A stretch of DNA of 64,000 bases from Nocardiopsis alba DSM 43377 (GTDB lineage Bacteria > Actinomycetota > Actinomycetes > Streptosporangiales > Streptosporangiaceae), in the NCBI RefSeq assembly GCF_000341225.1, contig NZ_ANAC01000013.1, positions 124,001 to 188,000 on the forward strand. Direction: 5' to 3'. The notes under the pieces are model-generated. The model saw only the letters and a program-made list of their open reading frames with translations. It ran no database searches and was not told where the DNA came from. Position 1 is the stretch's first letter, and each line of letters opens with the position of its first letter. Below are positions 25,047-33,394 of this stretch, in pieces. A program made the translations under genes and the position numbers.

Positions 25047-25053
25047 CGGACGA

Positions 25054-26562
25054 CTACTTGCCCGCGTAGTCCTCGGCGATGCGGACGAGGGTGCGGGTAC
25101 CCGCACCCGTGGCGCCCTTGGGGGTATAGCCGTGCGGGCCGCCCTGGTTGAAGGAGGGCCCGGCGACGTCGAGGTGGGCCCACTTGTTGCCCTCCTCGAT
25201 GAACTCCTGGAGGAAGAGACCGGCGGACAGCATGCCGCCTCCGGTCGCGTTCGAGATGTTCGCGATGTCGGCGATCGCGGAGTCGAGCCCGGAGCGCATC
25301 TCGCTCGGGAGCGGCATCGGCCAGGAGGCCTCGCCCTCGGCGGTGGCCGAGGAGACGATCTCCTCGCGGACGGTGTCGTCGTTGGACATGACCGCGAAGA
25401 CGCGGGAGCCCAGGGCGACGATCTGCGCGCCCGTGAGGGTGGCGATGTCCACGACCAGGTCCGGCTCGTCCTCCTGAGCGCGGACCAGGGCGTCGGCCAT
25501 GACCAGACGGCCCTCGGCGTCGGTGTTGAGGACCTCGACGGTCTTGCCGCCGTAGATGCTCAGCACGTCGGAGGGGCGCTGGGCGGTGCCGCTGGGCATG
25601 TTCTCGGCGACGGCCAGGTAGCCGACGACGTTCACCTTCAGGCCCAGGGCGGCGATGGCGCGCAGAGCGGAGAGCACCGAGGCGGCGCCGCTCATGTCGG
25701 ACTTCATCCAGTCCATCGAGCCCGCGGGCTTGAGGGACAGACCGCCGGAGTCGAAGGTGATGCCCTTACCGACGAAGGCGACCTTCTTGGTGGCCTCGGG
25801 GTGGCTGTAGGCCAGCCGGACCAGACGGGGCGGGTTCACCGAACCCTGACCGACGCCGGTCAGACCGCCGTAGCCGCCCTCGGCCAGGGCGCGCTCGTCC
25901 AGGACCTCGATCTCCAGGCCGGCCTGTTCGGCGACCTGCTGCGCGACCGAGGCCAGGTCCTCGGGGACCAGGTCGGCCGGGGCGGTGTTGACGAGGTCGC
26001 GGGTGAGGGAGACGGCGTCGGCCAGGACACCGGCGCGCTCGGCGGCCTCGGCGGCGCCGTCGGCCTCGCTGATCAGGGTCAGCGTGGTCTCGGTGTCCTT
26101 GGCGGCCTTCTCACCGGTGCGGTAGCGGTCGAAGGAGTAGGAACCGAGTCGGGCACCCAGGGCCACGGCGCCGACCTGGTCGGCGGTGGTGGCGGGCAGG
26201 GCCAGGACGACACGGCCCGCGCCCTCGGGGCGCGAGCTCAGCGAACGCAGCGCGGCGCCGGCCGCGCGGGACAGCGCGTCGGTGTCGACGGAGCCGTCGG
26301 CGGACGCCGGGCCGAGACCGACCGCGACGACGACCGGGGCCTGGACGGCCCCGAGGGAGGCAAGGGTGTGCACCTCCTCGAGGGCGCCGCTCGCTCCCAG
26401 GAGCGACAGGGTCGTGCCGAGGCCACCGGAGAAGGCGGCGTCGACGGTATGAGCGCCCGATGCGGGCTCCGGGGCGTCGCCTCCGGAGTGGTAACCGACG
26501 ACAACGGCGTCGGCGTCGAGCGAACTGGGGGACTCCGTGTTTACTGACAACGTCGTGCTCAC
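25054..26562 (-). CDS. pepA: leucyl aminopeptidase (M17)
   Basis: 502-aa cytosolic metallo-aminopeptidase. The C-terminal catalytic domain carries VGKGITFDSGGLSLKP and the M17 signature NTDAEGRLVMADAL with two-metal ligands; the N-terminal half is the variable macro-like domain. GTG start (STTLSVNTESPSS) with GGGGA immediately upstream; longer in-frame extensions are arginine-rich and unlikely. Separated from lpd by a terminator. Confidence 0.95.
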   Translation of the reverse strand: MSTTLSVNTESPSSLDADAVVVGYHSGGDAPEPASGAHTVDAAFSGGLGTTLSLLGASGALEEVHTLASLGAVQAPVVVAVGLGPASADGSVDTDALSRAAGAALRSLSSRPEGAGRVVLALPATTADQVGAVALGARLGSYSFDRYRTGEKAAKDTETTLTLISEADGAAEAAERAGVLADAVSLTRDLVNTAPADLVPEDLASVAQQVAEQAGLEIEVLDERALAEGGYGGLTGVGQGSVNPPRLVRLAYSHPEATKKVAFVGKGITFDSGGLSLKPAGSMDWMKSDMSGAASVLSALRAIAALGLKVNVVGYLAVAENMPSGTAQRPSDVLSIYGGKTVEVLNTDAEGRLVMADALVRAQEDEPDLVVDIATLTGAQIVALGSRVFAVMSNDDTVREEIVSSATAEGEASWPMPLPSEMRSGLDSAIADIANISNATGGGMLSAGLFLQEFIEEGNKWAHLDVAGPSFNQGGPHGYTPKGATGAGTRTLVRIAEDYAGK

Positions 26563-26894
26563 GTCCCCGATGCTAGTCCTCCCTGTGCCCCGGCGGCGAC
26601 GTGGCGCCCCGTGGGGCCGACGGGCCCGGTGCGGCCCATGGCGACCCCGGGCGACGTGGACCGCCCCTCGGTGGGGTGGGGCCCGGCCGCGTGATGAGGG
26701 GCCTGTGGTCGCTGGTGGGGGGTGTCGTGCGGGTTCCGGCACGTGAGGGCGCGTTGCCCATGGCGAACCGCTGTGAAACTCCGTGTGAAAAAATGTGATG
26801 ATGGCTACATTGGGTTCCGGGACGGGTTACCGGCCGGTAGGAAAGCCCTGGTGGCGCTCTCGGGTGATCAGGGGCACCCTCGGTCCCACGTCGA
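26563..26894. other. intergenic region with an orphan rightward promoter-like element
   Basis: No gene visible between pepA and cobS. An unusually AT-rich patch holds three TGTGA repeats (starting 26772, 26784, 26794) just upstream of TACATT (26806-26811), a TANNNT -10 on the plus strand. A transcript from it would run antisense into cobS. On the minus strand the same repeats lie about 210 bp before the pepA start and could serve that promoter. Confidence 0.35.
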
Positions 26895-27686
26895 TCACAG
26901 ATGGGAGGCGACCGCGACCATCACCAGGAGGGCCGTCGTGACGGCGGTCTCGACCAGAGCGCCCAGGACGTCCCCGGTGATACCGCCCAGCCGCCGCACC
27001 GCGTTCCACAGCACGAGACCGGCCGCGACGAGGCCGACCACGACCCCGGCCGCACAGGCCAGCGCGAACCCGGGGGAGTGGAACAGGCCCAGAGCGCACA
27101 CCGCCACCAGACCCAGGGAACAGACCAGGGCCGCCGGAGGACGCACGGTCCCGGCCACGAAGGCGCCCAACCCGTCCGGACGGGCCGAGGGGACCCCGCG
27201 CAGACACGCCAACGTCGCCGCCGTCCGACCGGCCGCACCCGCCACCAGGGCCCCCACCACCACCGCCCGAGGGGAGAGCTCGGCCAACCCCGCCAGAGCC
27301 AGGACCTGGGCGCCCACCGCGACCAACAGGGTCAGCACCCCGAACGGGCCGATATCGGAACGGCGCATCACCTCCAGCGAACGCTCGGCCGAACGTCCAC
27401 TCCCCAGACCGTCGGCCAGATCCGCCAGACCGTCCAGATGCAGTCCCCGGGTCGCCAACGCGCCCAGACCGGTCGCCAGCAGGGCGGACAACGGCGCCGA
27501 CCAGCCCAGCCACAGACCGGCCGCGGTGGCCGCGCCGATCAGCGCGCCCAGAGCCCCACCCAGGACAGGGGCCCAACGCATCGCCCAGCCGGCCACCGCG
27601 CGATCGACCCGCTCCACCCGGACCGGCCAGACGGTGAACGTGCCCACCGCCATCCGCGCGCCCGCCACGGCGTCGGAGACGCTCAT
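26895..27686 (-). CDS. cobS: adenosylcobinamide-GDP ribazoletransferase (cobalamin synthase)
   Basis: 263-aa polytopic membrane enzyme joining adenosylcobinamide-GDP to alpha-ribazole in the last stage of B12 assembly. The family motifs GLHLDGLADLADGLGSG and MRRSDIGPFGVL are clear, followed by repeated hydrophobic helices. The ATG overlaps the stop of the upstream cobU (ATGA), so they are translationally coupled. Confidence 0.94.
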   Translation of the reverse strand: MSVSDAVAGARMAVGTFTVWPVRVERVDRAVAGWAMRWAPVLGGALGALIGAATAAGLWLGWSAPLSALLATGLGALATRGLHLDGLADLADGLGSGRSAERSLEVMRRSDIGPFGVLTLLVAVGAQVLALAGLAELSPRAVVVGALVAGAAGRTAATLACLRGVPSARPDGLGAFVAGTVRPPAALVCSLGLVAVCALGLFHSPGFALACAAGVVVGLVAAGLVLWNAVRRLGGITGDVLGALVETAVTTALLVMVAVASHL

Positions 27687-28783
27687 CGAAGCTCCACCAC
27701 GCGTCCGGCCACGGTCAGGACCACGTCCTCGGACTCGGCCCCGGCCCACTGGTTCAGCAGCCCCAGGTGGTCCTGGAAGAGGCGTCCGGCCCTGGTCGCA
27801 GGCACGACCCCCGAGCCCACCTCGTTGGTCACCGCCACCACGTAGGCCGACGTGGCGCGCCAGGCCTCCAACAGCTCGTGGACGGCGGCCTCCACACGCT
27901 CCTCCGCGTCCCGGGGCGGCTCCTCCTCCCACAGACCGCATTCGCCCATCACCCAGGTGAGCCAGGTGCCCAGACAATCGACCAGGACGGCGCCCCGCTC
28001 CCGACGCAACAGCCCGGCCAGGTCGGTGGTCCGCTCGGTCCGCCACCACCAGGGACGCCGCTCGATGTGGCGGGCGACCCGCGCGGCCCACTCGGGATCG
28101 ACCTCCGGATCGGCGGCGGGGCCGGTCGCCGCGTACACCACCGTCGGTTCGGCCAACAGTCGCAGCTCGGCCTCGGTCGACTTGCCCGAACGGGCGCCCC
28201 CGGTCACCAGCGTCCGATGCGGTCCTCGCGGTCGGGGCTCGGGCCACACCGACGGCGGACAGGTCATCACGGTGCCGTCGCCCGGAGCCAGAGCGCCCCA
28301 CAGGCGGGCGCGCCGGGCGAACTCCTCGGGAGAACGGACCCGATGGTCGCCGCCGACCGCCACCACCGCCGTGGTCACGCCGATCACCCCCGAGCGGCGC
28401 AGCTCGCCGATGACCTCCGGGCGCTGTACGGCGTCCACGATGACCATGTCCACCTGCTGCTCCGGGGCGGAGGAATAGGTGGAGGACGCGTCGGAAGGGG
28501 CCTCGGCCGGCGGAGCCTCCGGAGCCGGACCCGGTCCGGAACGGGCGTACAGCAGACGGCCGCCGTCGGGCGCCTCCACCAGCACTCCGTGCGAGGTGGA
28601 CGTGACCGTGTAACCGGGCGGCACCGGTCCCGCGGTGCCGGAGTCCCGGATCCGGAACCGGTCGTCGACGGTCACCCTCAGCGGCAGACGGCGTTCCGCG
28701 TGGGCCTTGTTGCAAGAGGAACAGGTGCACTGCGGCGCCGGCCAGCCCGCTTGTCCCGCTGTCCCCAGAAATCGGATACGCAC
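27683..28783 (-). CDS. cobU: adenosylcobinamide kinase/guanylyltransferase with degenerate MBL-fold N terminus
   Basis: 366 aa in two parts. The C-terminal half (about 190-366) is a full CobU/CobP: P-loop RTLVTGGARSGKSTEAE, YAATGPAADPEVDPEWAARVARHIERRP and VTNEVGSGVVPATRAGRLFQDHLGLLNQ. It phosphorylates adenosylcobinamide and adds GMP. The N-terminal half starts like a PhnP-type beta-lactamase-fold protein (MRIRFLGTAGQAGWPAPQCTCSSC) but has no HxHxDH metal motif, so it is probably structural or regulatory. This fusion is known in actinobacteria. GTG start, apparently leaderless. Confidence 0.92.
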   Translation of the reverse strand: MRIRFLGTAGQAGWPAPQCTCSSCNKAHAERRLPLRVTVDDRFRIRDSGTAGPVPPGYTVTSTSHGVLVEAPDGGRLLYARSGPGPAPEAPPAEAPSDASSTYSSAPEQQVDMVIVDAVQRPEVIGELRRSGVIGVTTAVVAVGGDHRVRSPEEFARRARLWGALAPGDGTVMTCPPSVWPEPRPRGPHRTLVTGGARSGKSTEAELRLLAEPTVVYAATGPAADPEVDPEWAARVARHIERRPWWWRTERTTDLAGLLRRERGAVLVDCLGTWLTWVMGECGLWEEEPPRDAEERVEAAVHELLEAWRATSAYVVAVTNEVGSGVVPATRAGRLFQDHLGLLNQWAGAESEDVVLTVAGRVVELR

Positions 28784-28788
28784 CCGAA

Positions 28789-28794
28789 AGAGTA
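28789..28794 (-). promoter_or_regulatory. -10 element of a leaderless cobU promoter
   Basis: TACTCT ends five bases before the cobU GTG and no ribosome site is present. A CCAAG-G-CTTGG dyad (28809-28819) lies upstream, between cobU and the divergent small gene. Confidence 0.45.
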
Positions 28795-28883
28795 AACAGC
28801 ATCTCGGACCAAGGCTTGGTTAAGCTCGGCCACGGGATCTCGACGAGTGTCCCCGTGGAACCGGCGACGAAGGGCGGTCGAAC

Positions 28884-29090
28884 ATGGCATGGACATGGCG
28901 GTACCACGAGGCCGGTGGTGCTCCGGTGGAGACGACGGGCCTGCCCGAGGAGTCGTTCACCTCGCGTGGCGACGCCGAGAGCTGGCTGGGTGAGAACTGG
29001 TCCGAGCTGGCCGAGGCCGGCGTGGGCACGGTCGCCCTCCTGGAGGAGGACCGCGAGGTCTACACGATGCCCCTGGGCGCCGAGGACTGA
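28884..29090 (+). CDS. conserved small acidic protein
   Basis: 68 aa (MAWTWRYHEAGGAPVETTGLPEESFTSRGDAESWLGENWSELAEAGVGTVALLEEDREVYTMPLGAED), soluble, with a tryptophan-rich start and a D/E-rich helix. Short proteins of this pattern occur in many actinobacteria but have no assigned role that I know. GAAGGG lies nine bases before the ATG, and a strong hairpin follows the stop. Confidence 0.75.
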   Translation: MAWTWRYHEAGGAPVETTGLPEESFTSRGDAESWLGENWSELAEAGVGTVALLEEDREVYTMPLGAED

Positions 29091-29113
29091 CGAGGACCCT
29101 CCCCCCGGACACG

Positions 29114-29150
29114 GCGGGGCCCGGCGGTCGTCACGACCGCCGGGCCCCGC
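29114..29150. terminator. bidirectional hairpin terminator
   Basis: 17-bp perfect stem (29114-29130 with 29134-29150) around TCA between convergent genes. Confidence 0.88.
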
Positions 29151-29164
29151 TGCGTCCGGCCCCT

Positions 29165-30172
29165 CTAGAGGAGACGGACGTTCTCCGGGCTCTTGGTGAG
29201 CTCCGGGTCGCGCTGGACGCTGTCGCCGAGGATCTCGTCGATCCGGCTCATGAGCGCGGGGTCGAGACGGACCCCGGCCGCGCGGACGTTGCTCTCCACC
29301 TGCTCGGGCCGGGAGGCGCCGATGATCGCGGCGGACACGTTGGCGTTCTGGAGGACCCAGGCCACGGCGAGCTGGGAGAGGGTGAGACCGGCCTCGGCCG
29401 CCAGCGGCTCCAGCAGCTGGACCCGCTCCAGCAGGACCCGGTCCGAGACCTTGTCGGCGAGGAACTTCTCGCTCTTGGGATCACTGGCCCGCGAACCGGC
29501 GGGGAGCTCCGCGCCCGGCTTGTACTTGCCGGTCAGGACGCCGCCGGCGATCGGGGACCACACGATCTGACCGATGCCCTCGCGCTCGGAGAGCGGGACG
29601 ACCTCCGACTCGATGACCCGCCAGAGCATGTTGTACTGCGGCTGGCTGGAGACGATCCGGTCGAAGCCCATCTCGTCCGCGATCCTCAGGGCCCGCTCGA
29701 TCTCCTCGGCGCGCCACTCCGAGACACCGATGTAGAGGGCCTTGCCCTGCCGGACCAGGTCCTCGAAGGCCCGCATCGTCTCTTCGAGCGGGGTGGTGTG
29801 GTCGAACCGGTGCGCCTGGTACAGGTCCAGGTAGTCGGTGCCCAGACGGCGCAGGGAGTCCTCGCAGCCGCGGATGATGTGCTTGCGGGACAGGCCCTTG
29901 TCGTTCTTCCCGTCGCCCATGGGCCAGAAGACCTTGGAGAAGATCTCCAGACCGTCGCGCCGCTCGCCCTTCAGAGCGCGACCGAGGACCTCCTCGGCCT
30001 TGCCCCGGGCGTAGACGTCGGCGGTGTCGAAGGTGGTGATGCCCGCGTCGAGCGCCGCGCGGACGCAGGAGACGGCGGTGTCCTCCTCCACCTGGGAACC
30101 GTGGGTGATCCAGTTCCCGTAGGCGATCTCGCTGATGATCAGGCCGGTGCTGCCCAGATGCCGAAATTCCAT
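29165..30172 (-). CDS. aldo/keto reductase
   Basis: 335-aa NADPH-dependent oxidoreductase of the potassium-channel-beta-like AKR group. The tetrad residues are visible as FDTADVYARG (Asp, Tyr), EIFSKVFWP (Lys) and YLDLYQAHRFD (His); IIGASRPEQVESN is the usual C-terminal cofactor motif. Substrate unknown. The ATG (MEFRHLGSTGL) is preferred over longer starts because the fold begins there; TAGAGT seven bases upstream marks a leaderless promoter. Confidence 0.92.
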   Translation of the reverse strand: MEFRHLGSTGLIISEIAYGNWITHGSQVEEDTAVSCVRAALDAGITTFDTADVYARGKAEEVLGRALKGERRDGLEIFSKVFWPMGDGKNDKGLSRKHIIRGCEDSLRRLGTDYLDLYQAHRFDHTTPLEETMRAFEDLVRQGKALYIGVSEWRAEEIERALRIADEMGFDRIVSSQPQYNMLWRVIESEVVPLSEREGIGQIVWSPIAGGVLTGKYKPGAELPAGSRASDPKSEKFLADKVSDRVLLERVQLLEPLAAEAGLTLSQLAVAWVLQNANVSAAIIGASRPEQVESNVRAAGVRLDPALMSRIDEILGDSVQRDPELTKSPENVRLL

Positions 30173-30179
30173 GTCGAGC

Positions 30180-30185
30180 ACTCTA
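30180..30185 (-). promoter_or_regulatory. -10 element of a leaderless promoter
   Basis: TAGAGT (TANNNT) lies seven bases before the aldo/keto reductase ATG, with no Shine-Dalgarno sequence between. Confidence 0.5.
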
Positions 30186-30252
30186 GTCGGCGGGGCCCGG
30201 AACGGACGGTGGCGACCCCGGCCGGAGGGAGCGCTCCCAACGGACGTCGAGA

Positions 30253-30286
30253 GTGAGGGGCCGGCACGGGAACCGGCCCCGCTCAC
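30253..30286 (-). terminator. hairpin terminator
   Basis: GTGAG plus GGGCCGG pair with CCGGCCC plus CTCAC (two-base bulge) around an eight-base loop, about 35 bp past the DUF3043 stop. Confidence 0.7.
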
Positions 30287-30319
30287 ATCGGACGTACGGG
30301 GATGGGGAGGTGGTGGTGC

Positions 30320-30970
30320 TCAGCGCGCGCTCTTCGGGGTGGGGTCCTCGCCCACCTTGACGCGCGGCTTGGGCAGACGCAGACGACGGAACTGGAGCTG
30401 GCGCATGGCGGCGTACATGCCGATGCCCCGCAGCAGCTCGTCGTTGGGGAAGTACTCGGTGGCGCGCTTCTTCACGGTGCGGCCCACGAGGACGCCCTCG
30501 GCGATGATCGTGACCATCATCAGAGGCCAGATCACGTACGCGACCCCCACCTGGAAGGTCGGGTTGTTCACGAAGAGCAGCAGGATGATCAGGATCGAGA
30601 ACGGCAGGAAGAACTCGCTGGCGCTGCGGCGCGAATCGATGAAGTCGCGGGCGTAGGCGCGGGCCGGGCTCAGGTCCTGGGGTCGGAAGTGACGGGCGTC
30701 CTCACCCTTCGGTGCGCCGGGAACGGAACGCGCGACGCCTTTGGAACGTTGGCGATCGAGACGGTCCCGGTAGGCGCGGTAGGCCTCCTTCCGTGTCTCG
30801 GGGGCCTTCACCGGTCGGCGCGGGGAGGTTTCGGATTCCCTGCGCTTAGGGGTGGGCACACCCTTCTTGGGGGTATATCCCTTAGGTTGGGTGGCCTCAG
30901 AGGCCTCAGGGCTGGCGGATTCGGCGGAGGCCGAATCCGTGGCTGCGGAAGCGGAGCGACGTCGGAACAC
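30320..30970 (-). CDS. DUF3043 membrane protein
   Basis: 216 aa starting (GTG) MFRRRSASAATDSA..., a long charged N-terminal region rich in Ser, Lys and Arg (about 1-110), two membrane helices (near 120-137 and 143-165) and a basic C-terminal tail. This is the pattern of actinobacterial DUF3043, of unknown function. The GTG is six bases after TACCCT, a leaderless-type -10; an ATG seven codons earlier is an alternative but has neither ribosome site nor homologous context. Divergent from pspA. Confidence 0.75.
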   Translation of the reverse strand: MFRRRSASAATDSASAESASPEASEATQPKGYTPKKGVPTPKRRESETSPRRPVKAPETRKEAYRAYRDRLDRQRSKGVARSVPGAPKGEDARHFRPQDLSPARAYARDFIDSRRSASEFFLPFSILIILLLFVNNPTFQVGVAYVIWPLMMVTIIAEGVLVGRTVKKRATEYFPNDELLRGIGMYAAMRQLQFRRLRLPKPRVKVGEDPTPKSAR

Positions 30971-30976
30971 ACCCTC

Positions 30977-30982
30977 AGGGTA
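30977..30982 (-). promoter_or_regulatory. -10 element of a leaderless promoter
   Basis: TACCCT lies six bases before the GTG proposed as the DUF3043 start; it would be internal if the upstream ATG were used. Confidence 0.35.
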
Positions 30983-31087
30983 GCCGGTCATAGCTTTATG
31001 GCGACCGCGGGCCAGACCGCGTAGGGTTGGGCAAAGCGCCCGCTGGGAACAGCCGATGTACGCACCGAGAAGGGGACGGCCACGCCA

Positions 31088-31855
31088 ATGAGCGTGTTTC
31101 AGCGACTTTCGATGATCTTCAAGTCCAAGGCCAACAAGGCCTTGGACTCCGTCGAGGACCCCAGGGAGACCCTCGACTACTCGTACCAGAAACAGCTCGA
31201 ACTGCTGCAGAAGGTGCGTCGCGGTGTCGCCGACGTCGCGACCTCCCGCAAGCGGGTCGAGCTCCAGATCCAGCAGCTCGAACAGCAGTCCTCCAAGCTG
31301 GAGAACCAGAGCCGGGCCGCCCTGACCCAGGGGCGTGAGGACCTCGCCCGCGAGGCCCTCACCCGTCGCTCCGGTCTGACCGGTCAGATCGAGGGCCTGC
31401 GCGAGCAGCACGCCAACCTCCAGGGCGAGGAGCAGAAGCTCACGATGGCCGCCCAGCGCCTACAGGCGAAGGTCGACGCCTTCCGTACGCGCAAGGAGAC
31501 CATCAAGGCGACCTACACCGCCGCCCAGGCCCAGACGCAGATCAGCGAGGCCTTCTCGGGTATCTCCGAGGAGATGGGCGACGTCGGCATGGCCGTGCAG
31601 CGCGCGGAGGACAAGACCGCCGAGATGCAGGCCCGCGCCGGCGCGGTCGACGAGCTGCTGGCCTCCGGCGCGCTCGACGACGTCACGGGCACCGGCCCCA
31701 AGGACGACATCCAGAGCGAGCTGGACCGCATGGCCAGCACCACCGGCGTCGAGGCCGAGCTGGAGCGCATGAAGCTCGAACTGGGCGGTGGCGGTTCCTC
31801 CACCCCGCAGCAGATCGAGGGTGGCAACGGTTCGGGTAACCGGGAGGGCCAGTGA
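31088..31855 (+). CDS. pspA: PspA/IM30-family membrane-stress protein
   Basis: 255-aa, almost wholly alpha-helical coiled coil (MSVFQRLSMIFKSKANKALDSVEDPRETLDYSYQKQ, then heptads to about residue 215) with a Gly/Ser tail. PspA proteins form ESCRT-III-like scaffolds on the inner face of a damaged membrane. GAAGGGGA precedes the ATG. The following gene overlaps by four bases (GTGA). Confidence 0.93.
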   Translation: MSVFQRLSMIFKSKANKALDSVEDPRETLDYSYQKQLELLQKVRRGVADVATSRKRVELQIQQLEQQSSKLENQSRAALTQGREDLAREALTRRSGLTGQIEGLREQHANLQGEEQKLTMAAQRLQAKVDAFRTRKETIKATYTAAQAQTQISEAFSGISEEMGDVGMAVQRAEDKTAEMQARAGAVDELLASGALDDVTGTGPKDDIQSELDRMASTTGVEAELERMKLELGGGGSSTPQQIEGGNGSGNREGQ

Positions 31856-32130
31856 TCGTCCGCATCATGGGTGAGGGTCAGGTGGACCTGACCGACGCCG
31901 ACCTGGACCTGCTCAACTCCTTCGACGCCGCCCTCGAGGAGGCGATCGAGTCCGGGGACGAGGACAGGTTCCGCAAGGCCCTGCACGACCTTCTGGAGCG
32001 GGTGCGCGAGGACGGCAGGCCCCTGCCTCCGGACTCCCTGGAGCCCTCCGAGTTCATCCTGCCGCACGCTGAGGCGGGCATGGACGAGGTGCGCAAGATG
32101 CTTCAGGACGACGGGCTCATCCCGGGCTGA
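31852..32130 (+). CDS. PspA-associated protein PspAA
   Basis: 92 aa (MIVRIMGEGQVDLTDADLDLLNSFDAALEEAIESGDEDRFRKALHDLLERVRED...LPPDSLEPSEFILPHAEAGMDEVRKML). This is the PspAA domain described by comparative genomics as an obligate neighbour of actinobacterial PspA. Its GTG start overlaps the pspA stop, so stoichiometric synthesis is likely. Molecular role unknown. Confidence 0.85.
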   Translation: MIVRIMGEGQVDLTDADLDLLNSFDAALEEAIESGDEDRFRKALHDLLERVREDGRPLPPDSLEPSEFILPHAEAGMDEVRKMLQDDGLIPG

Positions 32131-32233
32131 ACGTCCCCCTCGGGCCGTCACCTCCCGTCCGGGTGAGCCCCCGAATCAGACGCGGACCCCGGTCCGGGGT
32201 ATCGCGTCCGGTGCCTGCGCGCGCTTTCTCCAT

Positions 32234-32265
32234 CGCGGCCGCCGTGATCCCTCACGGTGGCCGCG
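32234..32265 (+). terminator. terminator after pspA-pspAA
   Basis: 13-bp stem (32234-32246 with 32253-32265, one wobble pair) and six-base loop. It separates pspAA from htpX, whose own -10 may be TACACT at 32339-32344. Confidence 0.7.
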
Positions 32266-32373
32266 ACGTGTGTCACGGAACACGGAGGCGTGGGAACACG
32301 CGGTGACCCGCTTTAACCCGATTCTCACCTGCGCGAACTACACTCCGAACCACGCATCGGGGGAGGAAACGCC

Positions 32374-33300
32374 GTGGCAGGTTCGAAATTCCGTCCGGAC
32401 CGGGGGCTGACCGCCCGGATGGTCATGACCATGTTCCTTCTGGTCCTGGTCTACGTCGCCTTCATCGTCGGTCTGGTCCTGGCGGGGCTCAACATCTGGC
32501 TCGTGATCGTCCTCGTCGCCGCCTTCGCGCTCTTCTCCTACTTCTCCTCCGACAAGATCGCCATGTTCTCGATGGGGGCCAAGGAGGTCACCCCTCAGCA
32601 GGCGCCCGAACTGCACGCTCTGGTCGACCGGCTGTGCGCCATGGCCGACATGCCCAAACCGCGGGTGGGCATCGCCGACACCGACGTGCCCAACGCCTTC
32701 GCCACCGGACACAACGAGAAGTCCGCCGTCATCTGCGTGACCACCGGTCTGATGCGCCGCCTGGAGGGGCCCGAGCTGGAGGCGGTCCTCGCCCACGAGC
32801 TCTCCCACGTCGCCCACCGCGACGTCACGGTCATGACCATCGCCGGTTTCCTCGGCATCGTCGCGGGCTTCCTCACCCAGGCCGGACTGCGTTTCGCGAT
32901 GTTCGCCGGTCCCGCCGGCGGCCGCGGCAACAACAACGGTCCGGCCCCCGCGGTGGTCGCCCTGTTGGTGGTCCTGGTGAGCGCCGTGGCCTGGGCGTTG
33001 AGCTTCCTGCTCACCCGGGCCCTGTCCCGCTACCGTGAGTTGTCCGCCGACCGTGCCGCCGCCTACCTCACCGGGCGCCCCTCGATGCTGGGCAGCGCGC
33101 TGTCCAAGATCACCGGGGACATGGCCCGCATCCCGACCCGGGACCTGCGTCAGGTCGAGCCCTTCAACGCCTTCTTCTTCGCCCCGGCCTTCGCGAAGAA
33201 GGGGTTCAGCATGAACCAGCTGATCGCCACCCACCCCCCGGTCGAACAGCGCCTGGCCCAGCTCTCCGACATCTCCCGACAGCTCGGTCGAGGGGCCTGA
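32374..33300 (+). CDS. htpX: membrane zinc metalloprotease HtpX
   Basis: 308-aa M48 protease: two N-terminal helices (about 17-36 and 42-60), the zinc motif HELSHVAHRD, another hydrophobic pair after it and the third ligand region ELSADRAAAYLTG. It degrades misfolded membrane proteins. The GTG start has GGGGGAGGAAA upstream. It lies between pspAA and pspAB, supporting a joint role in membrane quality control. Confidence 0.93.
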   Translation: MAGSKFRPDRGLTARMVMTMFLLVLVYVAFIVGLVLAGLNIWLVIVLVAAFALFSYFSSDKIAMFSMGAKEVTPQQAPELHALVDRLCAMADMPKPRVGIADTDVPNAFATGHNEKSAVICVTTGLMRRLEGPELEAVLAHELSHVAHRDVTVMTIAGFLGIVAGFLTQAGLRFAMFAGPAGGRGNNNGPAPAVVALLVVLVSAVAWALSFLLTRALSRYRELSADRAAAYLTGRPSMLGSALSKITGDMARIPTRDLRQVEPFNAFFFAPAFAKKGFSMNQLIATHPPVEQRLAQLSDISRQLGRGA

Positions 33301-33394
33301 CGGGGCTCGGGCCCATCCGGCCCCGTTCCCTCCGGGACGGTGTCCACGACGCCTCCGGCTCCTCCGGACGGCACTCTCACCCGGAAAGGACATC

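Noticed and set aside
28784..28883. Cobalamin riboswitch before cobU
   Set aside because: Only 100 bp separate the divergent genes, cobU appears leaderless, and no B12-box sequence is present.
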